From: Casuarina equisetifolia
Lineage: Eukaryota; Streptophyta; Magnoliopsida; Fagales; Casuarinaceae
Reading direction: 5' to 3'
Assembly: GCA_028551475.1 (NCBI GenBank)
Contig: CM052360.1
Coordinates: forward strand, 13,008,501 to 13,072,500
DNA length: 64,000 nt
Below, one piece after another: positions 36,046-49,202 of the stretch. The first letter of the stretch is position 1. Each line of letters starts with the position of its first letter. The notes under the pieces were generated by a model. The model saw only the letters and a list, made by a program, of their open reading frames with translations. It did no database searches and had not been told where the DNA came from. A program made the position numbers and the translations under genes.

Positions 36046-38489
36046 GGGAATGAAAGAAGAGAAGGTGTCTTTGTTGAAGTTTGTGGAGGTGGACCTGCAG
36101 CTGAGATCCAAGAGAGCGTTTAGGGCAGAGGATCATGTTCAAGAAGAGCACTTTGAGGAGAGCGAGGAGGAAGAAGAATAAGAAGAACGCGTCGGTGATG
36201 TCGAGGCAAGCTTGGATCTCAAGCGAAAGCAGCGACTCAACACACAGGAGTTGGTGATTGCTCCACCCATTTCAACAATAACAGGAAGCATTCAAGCCGA
36301 ATCGAGCCGGTTTTATCAATTTCTGCACCATGGTTATGCTTGGCTGTCCGCGTTTCTTCGATACCTTTCTTGGCAATCAAACCCAAAGACCCCCCACTGA
36401 CTTCTCTCTCTCTCACAGCTCCTTTGTGTCGCTGCTCTTTTTTTGTTGTTTAATTTTATTTATGAAAGTGGCCCGTGGACCGTGGATTAGGGAGCCCGGC
36501 AAAGCGGAAGAACGGTCGGATTTTCAGCGTTTGAGGCGGGCTTTCCGGGTCCCACAAGATGTACGAAATCTAGAGCTGCGGCCTTCGGGGATGTTTGCAC
36601 TTGAACCTTTCTCCGGCGTTGACGTTGAACGAGTCATGACCTGCTTTGGACATCCAATCCCATTTTGTTGAGATTAGAACCCATGGAGAGTGTGACGTTG
36701 TCACCCGAATGGCTTTTTTGGATTTATGCATCAAAACGGGATATGAGGACTTCACTGTTGGGAAACCATCGGTTCATTTGTGTTTCTTGGGTTGGGTGGA
36801 TTTGTTAGTAAAGATAGTTCCATATTATCTTTAAAAGATTGAGGGAACTGTCTCCAAATATAAGTCAATTTGTTAGTAATTCATTAATTACAAACAATTG
36901 GAATTCTTTTTTTTAAAGCTAAGATATTTCAAGTTCAACACTTATTCTCTTGACTTTTTTGTTTATCTAAAATAATTATACTAAAATATAATAAATTTGA
37001 GCAAAAATTGATAAAAATCCATCCATTATCTTTATTTCAACATTAACAGCACATGTCTTGTTAATTTAATATTTTGTTTTGCCTTTATTTGGATAGCTTA
37101 GATTAAGATATGAACAATAAATCACATATTGTTAAGGAAGATATTTGAAATCTTACTTATAAGATAATGAATTTCACAATCTTTTAATATGGTATTAAAG
37201 TCAGGTTTTCTTTAGTAATTGTATGGGCTCTCATTGATTTGAGCTCACATATTGCCTACATAATGTGATATTACAATAATCTAATAATTTGACAATTATG
37301 ATAAGGGGAATTTTAAAGACATGATTAATGAATATCATATTACTAATGAAGATATTAAAAATTTTGTTTGTAAAATAATAACTTTTACCAACTAAGTCGA
37401 TTCTTATGTTAGAAAATAGGTTTCTTAACATGACATCAAATACAAGTTTTTCCTTGATACCCTTATGAACTCTAATTCGTTTTAGCTCATGCATTGATGG
37501 TCAAATTATATGGACATCATGATGGTCTAATTACGTGGACATCATGATGATCAGTTAGTTTGACCATCATGGTGAATAAACATATTAAAATGTAGCTAAT
37601 GAGTCCCACACTATTGAAAAAAAATATTATCACTTCTTCTTGAGATAATTAAAGGAATTGTGAAACATATACTTAAAAAATTGATACAATAAATAGACAC
37701 AAGCTGTTAAGAGTTTAGATTCGTGATAGAAATTGTAGTGCGCAATATTATGACTCTTGAGAATTTTTTTTTTGATAATTTCGTATTCAACGAAGTAGTA
37801 ATAAGAAAGGTGTGGATTTCTTAAACGTAGAGTTTTTGCATTTGTCCCAACAAATTCTCTACATATTGATTAGGAACAGGTAAATAAGTCACTGTTTGGG
37901 TTTCCTATGTTTCTTGTCGAGCCATGATAGTCCCTTGAATTGCATTAAACCCGGCCAATCAAAGTACCTACATCCACCTAGGCTTTCATACGTGTTGAAA
38001 GGCTCGTAATGTAATGTGCCTGGAGCCTAGATAACTCCTCTAACATGATTCTAGTGGATATGAAAGCTCATTGGAGTCTAAATAGGAAAGAGCAAAAGCT
38101 AAACTAATTATTTGATGCTATTTAGCATCACATTCTCAAAGATGTTTCCAAAAATTGAGAGGGGACATTTAAACGTGCTGAAAGGTTAGTAGGAATTGAG
38201 TGGGAAAGGTTTTGTATTACTTTATTTTTATTTAAAAATAAAAAACACCATTTTGAATTAATCTTTTTATAGAAATAATCTTTAATATAATATCATAATC
38301 TAAATTCAAAAGATCCTATATTATGAAGACTAATACAAATTTCATAGACCATTGATTATAAAATAATATATTAAGAATGGTGTGATAAAAAATTACATAT
38401 TATTTAAATCTTAGCCAAAATTTTAATATATAAAATAAAATTACTTTTAAATTAAAATTTGGATAATAATACTATTTCTAAAAGAAATC
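36046..38489. other. ARP3 5' region and AT-rich intergenic DNA
   Basis: The first few hundred bases are the ARP3 leader and promoter. From about 36830 on, the sequence is very AT-rich and gene-free. A block at about 37080-37620 includes ggtattaaagtcaggttttc, which looks like a decayed primer-binding region, and resembles 20560-20900. It may be an old dispersed LTR-type repeat, but I could not find its ends. Confidence 0.45.
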
Positions 38490-38691
38490 TAACACCAAGT
38501 AAAAAGGTGGAAAGCTAGAGAGAGAATTTAGAAATCATATTAGTTTTTTGCTTTCTCATGGGAACCTATATGTAATACAAGAATTGTACAATTAAAGGAA
38601 AAATATACATAACGAAAAAGGAAATGTCTTCTTATAATACAATATTCAATAGCCAAAAATATCATGATTATGACAACTAATAATCATACCA
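38490..38691 (-). repeat. probable 3' LTR of the old copia fossil
   Basis: In minus sense it starts tggtatgattattag, preceded by a purine tract. It aligns along its length with 48557-48753. Confidence 0.6.
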
Positions 38692-41229
38692 CTCTCCTTC
38701 TTTTTCTCTAACACTCTTCTTCAAATTATTAACTTATATATATCAAACTTGCTCAACATGTACATATATTGTCTTTGTAATAAAGGTTTAATAAAAGTGT
38801 CGACTAACTATTTTATAGTTTTTATCCTTCTTATCTTGATTGTCCATTCCTAAATCTTGTTTCTAGTAGAATGTCAATCAACCTTTATATACTTTATACT
38901 ATCAAATTTGGTGTAAGTTTATGGGCCACATCATTATCATAAAGTAAAAATAATTGGTCCTCTTACTTGCAATTCGAGATTTTGAAACAAACCTCGCATC
39001 CAAACTATTTCACATATTGTTTTAACCATGACTCAATACTAAAATTCAACTAATAAAAATGAAATATTTGATTTTTTTTTTTGTCTTCTACAACAATTAA
39101 AACAAAATCTAGTAGTAGATTCCTTAGTCATAGGACAAGTGGCTTTATTTATGTCACAATAAGCTATCATTTCCATATTGTAATCCTGAGACAAAAGTAT
39201 TTCTAGTTTTAGGTATACCTTTAAATATTTTACAACTTTCTATATTGTATTCATGTGATATTGCTTTGACTCATACATAATATGACTAAGGTTTTGAACT
39301 GTGTAGCATATATCATGCCTTATCATTGTTAAATAAATAAATTTCTCAACAAGTTTTTGATAGCTTAATAGATCTTTTAGCAATAGATCATCTTCTAGTG
39401 ATAATACTCTTACATCATACATAGGTATTGTCAATTTTATGTTTTGCTTAATTGGTATCATCTAACAACGGTTGGTTTGCATCTTGATAATCATGTTTTT
39501 GATACGATCTTTAGAACATATTTATATTGATTTCACAAATTTTCTTCTTTAAAAGTGCAATTTTAATACCAAGAAAATATTTAAATGGTATCAAATCTTT
39601 AATGCAAAATATAAAGTACAAATGTCTCTTAAGGTCCTTGAAAGCATATTCATCTTTACTCATAACTAGGTTATCATTAATATATATGACTAGATAAATT
39701 GATAATGTACTTTGTATCCATGTGAATAAAGCATAATCATGCTTAGATTGCTAAAAATGTGTAGTTATGAAGGTTATGGTGAATTTCATGTACATTATTG
39801 CCTAGATGCTTGTTGAATATGGGAATTTACGAAGGCAATGTGTGTAAGACTCTTTTTGTTTGCATAATCCGTAAGGAAAGTACATGTAAATCTCCTCCTT
39901 TAAATTGCATGGAGAAAAGTGTTGTAAAAACCCATTTAGTAGGGCCTAATCTTAAAAAGTAGCAATATAAGTGAAGGATTGAATAATGACTTCCTTGGCC
40001 ATTGGTGATAAAGTCTTATAATAATCAAAATCTTCTTCTTGAGCAAAAACCATTGCCCACTTGTTAGGGCACATAAGGAAAGATCTTGGCATGACTGATT
40101 GACCTTGTAATTATTGTATAATATTCTCACTGATTGTAACCCTTATTTAGACTAAGAATTAAGCCTATATAATCTTTCCTTTCATTGTACAGTTTAATAT
40201 AGTAATATAAAAGCACTCACTCACTTGTTGCTTCTCCTTCATTATTCTCCCTTTCTTTTACACCACTAAACATGCTTGGTACTGCTCAATAGATCCACCA
40301 TGTATTTAATCTTGTAAACTCACTTATAGCTAATGGCTTACAACAAAACAACATATGTACAATCTCCAGGGTGTTATTACCATAAAAGCATAAAATTTAG
40401 CTTTTATGGCCAATTACCAACATGGATTCATAGCTACCTTATGGTATGAAGAGGGTTCTTGCTCTTTTGAGATATGACTAATATAATAGAAGTGTTTATG
40501 ACAAAAGTTAGACAGAACTAACATAAAAAGAGATGGGATAATGAGTACTTAAGAAATTTAAGGTGAAACAATTATAATCATTTATCCACATGGGTAGTAA
40601 AGTGGTGCAACTAGAGTTCCTAAGGAATGTGGCTGAGGGAGAAGGGGGGTCTAAAGTGGGATAATGGATAACAACTCATTAGGGACAAGAATGGAAGATG
40701 CTTCAAATGGAGGAACAACTAAAGGCTTAATGGTTAGCATATGTTAGAAGTTAGAAATAGGTTCAACCAAGGGAGCATTTATGGCAATTGGTGTCAATGA
40801 AGGATCTTGAGAGGCTTCCACCAATGGAAGAGCAACGGTGAACTTAAGCAAGAGCATGGGTGGCATCAATGATTCTTCCTCTTCACATGGAAGGATAAAA
40901 ATATGATGGAGAGATGGGCTATATGCTTGGAGATGAGTCTAAAAAGGAAAAACATCATCATCAAAGACAATGTTGGAAAAAGGCATGTTTTGTTGTGACA
41001 AAATGTTGGTTGCATATAATGTTTGTAAAAAAATAATTTTTTCATATGATTATGTGCAATATTGAACGTCAAGGAAGTGAAAGATGTGTAAATTATAATT
41101 TCAATAAATGATATTATAAAGTAGCCGGTTTCCTACATTCCATTATTAAACATCACATATAAGGCTTAGAAAAATATTTATATATGAATTACTAAGCTAA
41201 AATATATTTGCTTATATTGAAGAAAAATG

Positions 41230-42550
41230 ATACTTGGTGGTTGTGTGCTTGTAGGTATCTATGAACCAAAAATCATATTGTGAAGGCTAAAATCATATTA
41301 CTTGATTTTATAAGCTTGATGCAAATTTAAGTGAAATCACTCATTAGCTGGTCCAAACTAGAGCAAAACCATTCACTAGCTGGTCCAAGCCCAAGTAAAT
41401 ATTTGCTAGATTAAGTCGTGAAGTTGTTGGATCAAGTTATGAAGCAGGCCAAGACCAAGCTTAGCCTACAAGCCAGGCCCGCACTCAACCTGCAAAAAAG
41501 CTGCTTGATTTAAGCCCGAGCTAAACCAAAGTGATGCATTTCACTTAAGTAAGTGAAACATGGTCGTTTCACCTACATGTTAATAGACAGATTCTTAAGT
41601 CAAAATCAGAAGAGCCCTAAGCCCCAAAATCACATGAAGCTAGTTCTTCTCTTTCTCTCGGCTGTTGATTCTCCAACGGGAGGATTTTTGAGGTGATAGA
41701 AGTGTCAAAACATTTGTTTGATGCATTAATCGTTGCTTCTACAATTGTATGATGTCGCCTCCATCAAATCTCAATGGGAAACTTTCAAAAGGAAAAACAT
41801 GTTTGAACTGAAACCCTAAAATGTTCAAGGTTTTAAATTTGCTATAAAAATGAGGTTCTAATGGATGTTTGAGAGTTTTTGCATGAAATACTATTAAATT
41901 CTTTGAAAGAGATTGAAGCTTTGTGAAAGATTTGTACTCATACTATTGTGCTCTTTAATCCTTGGTGAAAGCAAGAATCTTTAGTGATAGTCCTTCACAT
42001 TTATATTCTTGTGAATATCTACTGCTAGATTGATTTGTTTATGTGCTAGATTAACTCAAAATATTATTTGCACATAAACATCATTGTAAATCCAAAACCC
42101 TAACTTTGTGAAAATTGAGGGTTTCATTATTAGAGCTTGAATTGAGTTTGTATATCTTCAATTAGCTCTTTGAGAAGCATTATTCTTCACTCACATTACA
42201 CATTTGAGGATTTGCTTGATATATTAAGGTTGGTTCAACCTAAACTTTGTAACCATGAAGAATTGACTCCTTGTTAAGGAGTTGTGAAGTGTAAGAGAGG
42301 ATTTCTTCTAACTTGAAGTAAAGTGGACTTCAACTTGTTGAGTTGAAGGAGAGGATGGTGGAAAAAGGTGAAAAGGGCCAAACCACCATGTAAATCTTTG
42401 TAATTTCCTATCTTGGTTTATTTCTTTGTTTATATGCTTTAATATACCTATCTTGAGTGCTAAACTTACATGAAATGTAGAAGAGTTGAAAAATATAGGT
42501 AAAACCATAATAACCAATTCAACCCCCCTCCCCCTTCTTGGTTAGCCATA
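41230..42550. repeat. LTR-like insert inside the old copia fossil
   Basis: This block separates the integrase traces from the RT traces of the surrounding fossil. Its right end contains aattcaacccccctccccc, a C-rich motif often found near the 3' end of SIRE-type copia LTRs in plants. It has no coding content. Ends and target duplication were not resolved, so solo-LTR status is only suggested. Confidence 0.3.
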
Positions 42551-43199
42551 AAACCTTACAAACAATATCCTTACTAACAAAAAATCCTCCTATAGTAAGA
42601 TTGAAGACTTAATAACCATTTTAAAGAGTTGGATAGCCTATGAAAAACATTGCTAGGTATGGGACCCTTTTTTTGTGAAGGCCTATAATAGTCACATAAC
42701 AAAGGTAGCCAAAACTGAAGATAATAAATATTATTGCTTTTTCCAAAAAGCAACTTAAAGGGAGTTTGGGTATCATTGACTTAAGTTGGTATCATATTGA
42801 TCAAATAAGTTGTAGTAACCACACAAACACTCCAAAAATTTCAAGAATGGATGCATAATGTTTGAAGGCACACATAACCTCTAAAGGAGTTGATGTTTGC
42901 ACTCAATAACCTCATTTTTTTATATGGTATAAGTGCATGAACTTTCATAAAGAATATCATGTATGAAAAAAAAAATAGACAATCATGGTTAAAAAAATCT
43001 CATGCATTATTTGTCCTAACATACTAAATGGTTAAATGAAACTAACTACAAACCATTTTGTTAAATTGCATGAGAATTGAAAGAACTTAATTTTTTGATT
43101 GTATAAGAAAAACCTAAGCACCATACAAAAAATCATCAACAATAGCAAGGAAGAAATTAATACCCATCATGATGTGGTATGTGATAAGGCTACAATAAG

Positions 43200-46100
43200 T
43201 TAATGTTGAGGGGGGGGGAGGTGTTATGACAAGTGCTTTACTAGATGACAAAAGGACACACGATTATTTAGCTAATGTGCATATTGTGCATTAAGTGTGA
43301 AGAAAAGAAACACTATAACCCAAATGTTTTAAAAAGAAAAAAGATAAATATTATTATTAATTTTTGCATTACAAAGAGTGCTTTTATGGAACAAATTACA
43401 AGAGAATAAATTAAAATATTTAGAGAAAGAAGCCTAAAAGTAAAGCTTTGGTAAACATTACCTAAACCCATTAGTTTGCTAATTGAAAAGGCTTGAATGA
43501 AACAAACTTCTAACAAGATAATGATTGTCATTGCAAGCTTTATAAATTGAAATGCATTGAATTGAAAATAAAGAACAAAGATGACATTTGTTTAAGTGAA
43601 AGAAGAACTAAGTTTGACAAACCTAAGCTTGATGACAGAAGTGATGTCTTCTTTTGGAAGATGTATTGAAATAGGTGGATGGAGTGAGTTGTGAACAAAA
43701 AGAAAAAAAAAATTCTTCATTGTATATAATGTGGTCAATAGCTCATGAATCAAATATTTATTAAACAAAAAAAAATACCTATGGCACTAATTGACATATC
43801 TTGTACCCTAATCTGACTTAGTACCTACATGATTTTTTGAAATTATCATTGATGATAAGTTGGCTATTTCGTCATCATTTTGTCTTGTCACTTGATGGAT
43901 GAACTATCATTTTCCTTTTTTTTTTTCTTTTGTTTGCTAACTTGCCATATAATTTTTAACAAGTTTTTTTTTTAAAGTATTAGGCATTGAATTAGTTAGG
44001 TGACATGGCATGATTCTTGTCATTAAAAAAAGTTTAAAGATGAGCATTGACATGACTTAAGGATGACCATCCTATCTAGGCAAGTAGGAGGAGAAGAAAT
44101 CTCACAAGTTTAGGTTTTAAATCCTAGCCATTTAGCTGAGATATAAAGGATTTCCACCTAATGTGGCTATTTCCACCTAGCTCTTGTTATTGTTAGTTCA
44201 TGTTGTGAAAGCCTTTGGATGATGGTGTTAATGAGTTGCAAGCAAGATGGTGTTGCCAATATGGATGTACTTTGATGAAGCCAATCATTGACTCATAGCA
44301 AGCTAGTAATTATGGTTAAGCATTAGGATTAGATGCATAGTGAGTACTTACAAACGAAAAGATAAGTTTAAGATGAGGAGGAAATAATGTAAGGTCTCTA
44401 AGGCAACCTAAAAGGAAGAAAAAGAGAAAAGAAGGTTATGGTGGTGGTGGTGGTGGTAGGGGGTTGTTGAATTAGGTTTTCTAAGTAATTTAGGAATTTT
44501 TTCTTAATGGATTAGTTCTATGTATTCCTAGATTAAATTCTTAGTATGCTACAAGTTTGCAAACTATTGTATTGCAAATTATAGATTTCGCACAACAAAG
44601 AAAGTTTACAATGCACTAAATAATACAATAAATTCCAAATCAAACAATATATACTATAAGGACAAAGTTTAGCAAAAGATTAAAAATTAACAACATTAAG
44701 GATAATCAATGGACACAAAGTTTAACTGTTAGACAAACTATCCAACACACCTTTAACAACCCATCAAAGGGTACCATTATATTCAACTAGAAATTATTGG
44801 ATTTAATTTTAAATATGTACAAGATGCCAGTGATGTTCTTAATATAGTCCTCAATAAATAATCAAATATTGACATTGTGAAGACTAAAATTGTAAAACCC
44901 TTAAAGATTAGTGTTGACAAATTCTAGGATTTGAAAGTCAATTCATATTTAATTAATATAACAAGTAATATACAAATTTGAACAAAAAAAAATCCAATGA
45001 ACTTGTAAAAATTAAGCACTTAAGAGCACAAGTCAAATGGACAAATTTCTCACATATCTTTTTTTTTTCATATATCATTTTTTTGTCAACATTTTTGCCC
45101 CTTAAAGGTCACACATAGTTGAACATTGAAACTTGTAGAGAGAGATGTCACAACCAAGCCGTTACTAATCAAGAAGACCTTGGTATAGAACGATAGGATT
45201 TGTAAAATGGCATGAGGTTTATATCCCTTTTCTTTTCACGTAAAGGGCATCACCGTTGTTGAGAAGAATTGAGTCTTTGAAGAAACTTCTACTTACTAAG
45301 TTACATGATGTTGTCTTTTTAAGTTGGACATATAGGTCTATAATACATAGTAGTCATACAAGCTTTTTTTCAATATGTTGTTCCCCCTATGCTTCATTCC
45401 ACATAGCTTTCTTGCTCACTTCACATAGTTTCTATTGCATTACATTTCTCTCTTCACATTCTGCAAGCGCTTTTGCTTCTCACACATCATGGGCTTTTGG
45501 ATTGCATTTTAAGAAGTTGGGGTTGATTTCAATTGGCAACATGGGTTGAACAAGAGCTTCATGGACCAAACTTATATTTAATATTTTTGCAAATGTTGGT
45601 TACCCTAATATTGCATGTTAATAATTAACACCTTGATAAACCCAATAAATATTGCATGTTAATTCTTCATAAAAAATATTAACCTAAATAACTTAACAAA
45701 TAAGTTATTTTTTTCCATTCCTTAATGGTCCAATACTCCCATAAGGTAGATTAGGGTCCTTTAAAGTTTTTCTTTAGTCATCTTAAACTCATTACGTAGA
45801 ACTAAGAGTTAATTAATGCAAACAACAACCATAACATTGCATGCTTCGGTTTGGTTAAGGTGTAAGGGAAAAAATCTTTTTTTTGATCAAGTTTGCCACA
45901 CATTTCTTTTATGTTCTTCCATATATTCTTTTTTGGTGAATGTTTTAACGACTTCCTTGGTTAGATAGTTTTTTACCTAAGTCTAAACAAGTTGGCTACA
46001 CTTCCTCCAATGTTGTAGAAGCCATTTGTTGGTCCAAAACAAAGTGGTTTCATAAAAAAAGCACCCTTGTCTTCTGTGATAAGGTTGCATCAGAACTCTT

Positions 46101-46620
46101 GTGACCAAATTGTGTAGGTCTTTAGTTTGAAGAGTTGTTGTGTGATGAGATGCAGTTTTAGTTCGTCAAACACATATGTGTGCAAGGGTTCCTTGGGCTT
46201 TTGGTGACCACTAGTGTAGAAAACTAGGTAGAAATTCATTCCCAAACCTAATGGACCTAGTCTAGAACCTAATTTTGGTCCAAAACTAGCAACAACCCTA
46301 TCCTTGCTTGGGGGCTCTTGTGGGCCTAATCTTCTATGCCCAAAATACTCCAGGCCTAGATGGATCAAGCTTAGCTAGTCAATCATTGGACAATCAACAA
46401 TGAACTAGGCTAGGCCAAACCAAATGGCCACTATATAGGTTGGGCCTAGATGGGTTGCCACTATGTGGGTTGGCCAGAACAAATTGCCCTTAAGTGGACT
46501 AAGCTTGGTCAAGTTGCTTTTATATGAGCTAGGTTAGGCAAGACTAATTGCTTTGTATACGGTTTGCATAGTTCAAAGTAGCCTACTCCAAACTAAAACT
46601 CAAAGGCGAGTTAGGTGAGT
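43200..46620. other. repeat-rich non-coding stretch
   Basis: No gene is recognised. A G-run lies near 43209, a GGT repeat near 44441-44460, and a segment at about 46380-46560 repeats short motifs such as ggttgggcctagatgg and aggttaggc. It is probably transposon debris within or beside the old copia fossil. Confidence 0.4.
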
Positions 46621-48243
46621 TGATTAATGTATTATAATTCTTGAAAATGAGACTTTTTGATTTACATATGTTACACAAGGCACAAATTGAATGGATTAGT
46701 TTGCCTATAATTTTAATGTTCATTCATAATAAAAGCATGAAAGATTTTGCCTTAGTCTCTTATGTTCCCAAAGAAGAAATCACTTCTTCCAACTCTTTGA
46801 AGAGTTTTGTCTTGAGCATTCAACTTAACTACCAAGAGCATGACATAAGGGATTTCTTTAGAGATTTTCCCCTCCCCCAAAGAATCTAATGACCTCTAGA
46901 CACCTACTAGAACCAATCTAATAAACAAGTAGCATAACAATTGGTATTAGAGCTCATATGATCCAACAGGATAGGTAGCCAATTGAGTTAGGTATTAGAG
47001 GATACCTTAGAGGTTTGTTATAAGTTGGAATTATTGCTTTGCATGGAGGAGGAGGTTGACCATTGGAGGTAGAAAGCCTATTTAAAATAGGCGCAAAAAG
47101 CTTGTAAGTTGAAAATGGTAGTTCTAACTTAGAGTGTTTTACTAATAATGGAGGTAGGAGTAGCAAAAGAAGCCAAGTCAAACTAACCCAAACTAGTGTA
47201 GTATCCTTGAGGTATACCTTCTAAAGTTGTTTGTCACCAATATTGAGCTAAGTCACACTAATTGGAGAAGAGGACCTATTCAAAGCTCTCAAACAATTAG
47301 TGTTGCAGCTTAAAGACAAAACCCAAAACTCTTCGTCTCATTCCCTAAGTCTAGCTTGTTGAGGAAGGAAGGGCTTGAATGTCATCAATGGTGTTTAGGT
47401 GTGGTTGTTTTTGGAGGAGCTAACCATAAAAAAATGAGAAAGTGACCATCTCAAAGGTATTTTCTTATTTAGGCTAACCTTAAAAAATTGCCAGCATGGC
47501 TAAGAAAGCCATCAGAGGTTGGGCTTGGGACTTTGGATGCTCACCTTTTTCCTCCATAATCTAAAGGTGGAAAAAGGATCATTTTAAGGGTTTTAGACCC
47601 TGTACTAAGTTTCTTCACGACCATCTCACAGGGACTCCTAAGGGAATGAACGAAGGCGATGGAGTAGAGAAAAGCTTGTAGACGACATCGATAAATGACT
47701 GAAGGTGTGCAGATTTAGTGAGTAGTCAAAGAACCTCCTTAGGATAGTCATCAACCTTGAGGTTAAGGTTTTTTGAGAGAGGATGAAATTGTTTTGCACC
47801 TAAAATCATTTGTCCTATGAAATGTTTAAAATGGTAGTGTGAGACCAATAATGTAGTTAGGAAAGTGAAGTAGGCCCACAAGTACCATAGATAGGAAGGT
47901 AGAGTTAGACATTAAGTGAGTGGAATAATGTATTTTAATTCTTGGAAACTGGACCATTCCATTTGCAAGTGTTACACATGGCACAAATTAGATGTACTAG
48001 TTTGCCTATAAATGCAATGTCTGTTCACAATGAAAACATGAAAAATTTTGCTCTAATCTTTTATGTTCCCAAGAGAGAAATCGCTTCTCCTAACTTTATA
48101 AAGAGTCTTGTCCCCAGCAGTCACTAAACTACCAAGACTTTCCCCTTCTCCAAAAGTTCCAACGATTGCTAGCCATTTGCCAAAATTGGTCGACAAATGA
48201 GCCCAGCCGTCTTGTGAAGGGCATAGCATTTGATTTTTCGGCA
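46621..48243 (+). mobile_element. possible short non-autonomous LTR element fossil
   Basis: Two similar segments of about 320 bp at 46621-46939 and 47921-48243 share long stretches over their first two thirds, such as agtttgcctata and cttatgttccca-like blocks. A primer-binding-like tggtattagagct at 46942-46954 follows the left copy directly. The ~980-bp interior has no intact protein and only weak gag-like traces. The size fits a TRIM-like or truncated LTR element on the plus strand. It is broken and old, no target duplication was found, and the right half of the repeats aligns poorly, so the call is tentative. Confidence 0.4.
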
Positions 48244-48556
48244 TGGTATCAATAAAAAAGGTAAGGCTTTGGTTTCTGTTTACTTTTCTATTTCTTTTGT
48301 GATTTTCTGGTTGTTGATTCTTATACCAATGTGCTAATTCTGTTATATTGTCAAATAACTTATGGCTACCCCTTGATTCTTTTTTTTTTTTTTAAAAAGG
48401 GTGCTAATTCTGTTTTTCATGTCAAATATAACACTACAACAACAAAGCCAAAAAGGGAAGGGAAGGGAAGGGAACGGAAAAAGAAAAAATATGGCTGGCA
48501 ATTAGAACAATGTTTGCGGAAGCTATACTAGAAGGAAAAAGAAGGTTCTGATACCA

Positions 48557-48753
48557 TATCACGAAGTAAGAAGGACGGAAAGCTAAAGAGAGAATGGGGA
48601 AATTATATTTGTTTATTGCTTTCTTATAAGAACCTATATGTATAAAAGTCCGATTTATGTCTAATGATTACACGATTAAAGAAAAAAAATTCATAATAAA
48701 GGAGGAAATATTTTCCTATTATACAATGATTTTGAGAATTAATGATCATATCA
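48557..48753 (-). repeat. probable 5' LTR of the old copia fossil
   Basis: In minus sense it starts tgatatgatcattaat and is followed at once by the primer-binding site. It matches 38490-38691 with many differences, including blocks such as gctttct and aacctatatgta. Confidence 0.6.
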
Positions 48754-49151
48754 TATGAAAAGAATACATCATCTAACTGTTAATCAATACCAAACGCATT
48801 TCCAGCAAAATGATTATGCATTGTCATCCATGTTCAATTTGCAAATTCAGTCACCTTTGAAGGTTGGAGGTTGCACAGAGTAGGAGGGAACTAGTTTCTT
48901 CATCCTACTTTGACAAACTACAACCACCAAACCCATTCAGAAAGGAATAATAAAGAAAAGCTTCAAAGTTAAGAATATACATTGGCTGCAATATCACTTA
49001 CTTTTTATGCATTTATTTATTTATTTCATTATGCCGGAGAGTCGGTATATTTTATATCCACGACCCCACAAAAACCAACGTGAAGTGCGGTGTTAACGGG
49101 GTTACTTAGGATGCCGTGACCGAACACGAAAAGAGGGACGATCAACTAGGA

Positions 49152-49202
49152 TCACGTGGAATCGACAGTTCCACGTGAGAGGTCACATGATTGATGACGT
49201 GG
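49152..49202. promoter_or_regulatory. palindromic pair of G-boxes plus a TGACGTGG element
   Basis: TCACGTGGAA at 49152-49161 and its exact reverse complement at 49169-49178 are separated by 7 bp. Each arm holds a CACGTG G-box. TGACGTGG follows at 49195-49202. Such ACGT-core clusters bind bZIP and bHLH factors and resemble ABA-response modules. The block is about 1.1 kb upstream of the ORP start codon; the target gene is inferred. Confidence 0.65.

Larger units (their letters stand above)
38490..48753 (-). mobile_element. old Ty1/copia fossil enlarged by later insertions
   Basis: Two related ~200-bp end repeats (38490-38691 and 48557-48753) frame a minus-strand element. A primer-binding site like that for initiator Met-tRNA (minus-strand tggtatcagaacc, 48544-48556) lies inside the right copy. 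A purine tract (minus strand) just inside the left copy fits a 3' LTR. Between them, in minus orientation and copia order, are decayed traces of integrase (about 42600-43200), reverse transcriptase (about 39240-40130) and RNase H (about 38800-39200). The whole is twice the normal copia length because of inserts, including an LTR-like block at about 41.2-42.55 kb and a repeat pair at 46.6-48.2 kb. It is heavily broken, with far more than ten interruptions. No target duplication was seen, and the LTR copies are much more different from each other than those of the 4-9.5 kb element, so it is older. That all parts belong to one insertion is an inference from order and orientation. Confidence 0.6.

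Noticed and set aside
35999-36181. Plus-strand frame with an acidic end over ARP3 exon 1
   Set aside because: It overlaps the ARP3 start and its purine-rich leader on the opposite strand. The Glu run is the leader's repeat read in sense.
45256-45549. Ser/Phe/His-rich frame of 97 codons
   Set aside because: Low-complexity translation of T-rich DNA inside transposon debris, with no known domain.
38485-48758. Target duplication for the old copia fossil
   Set aside because: The flanking pentamers aaatc and tatga do not match, so no duplication is claimed.
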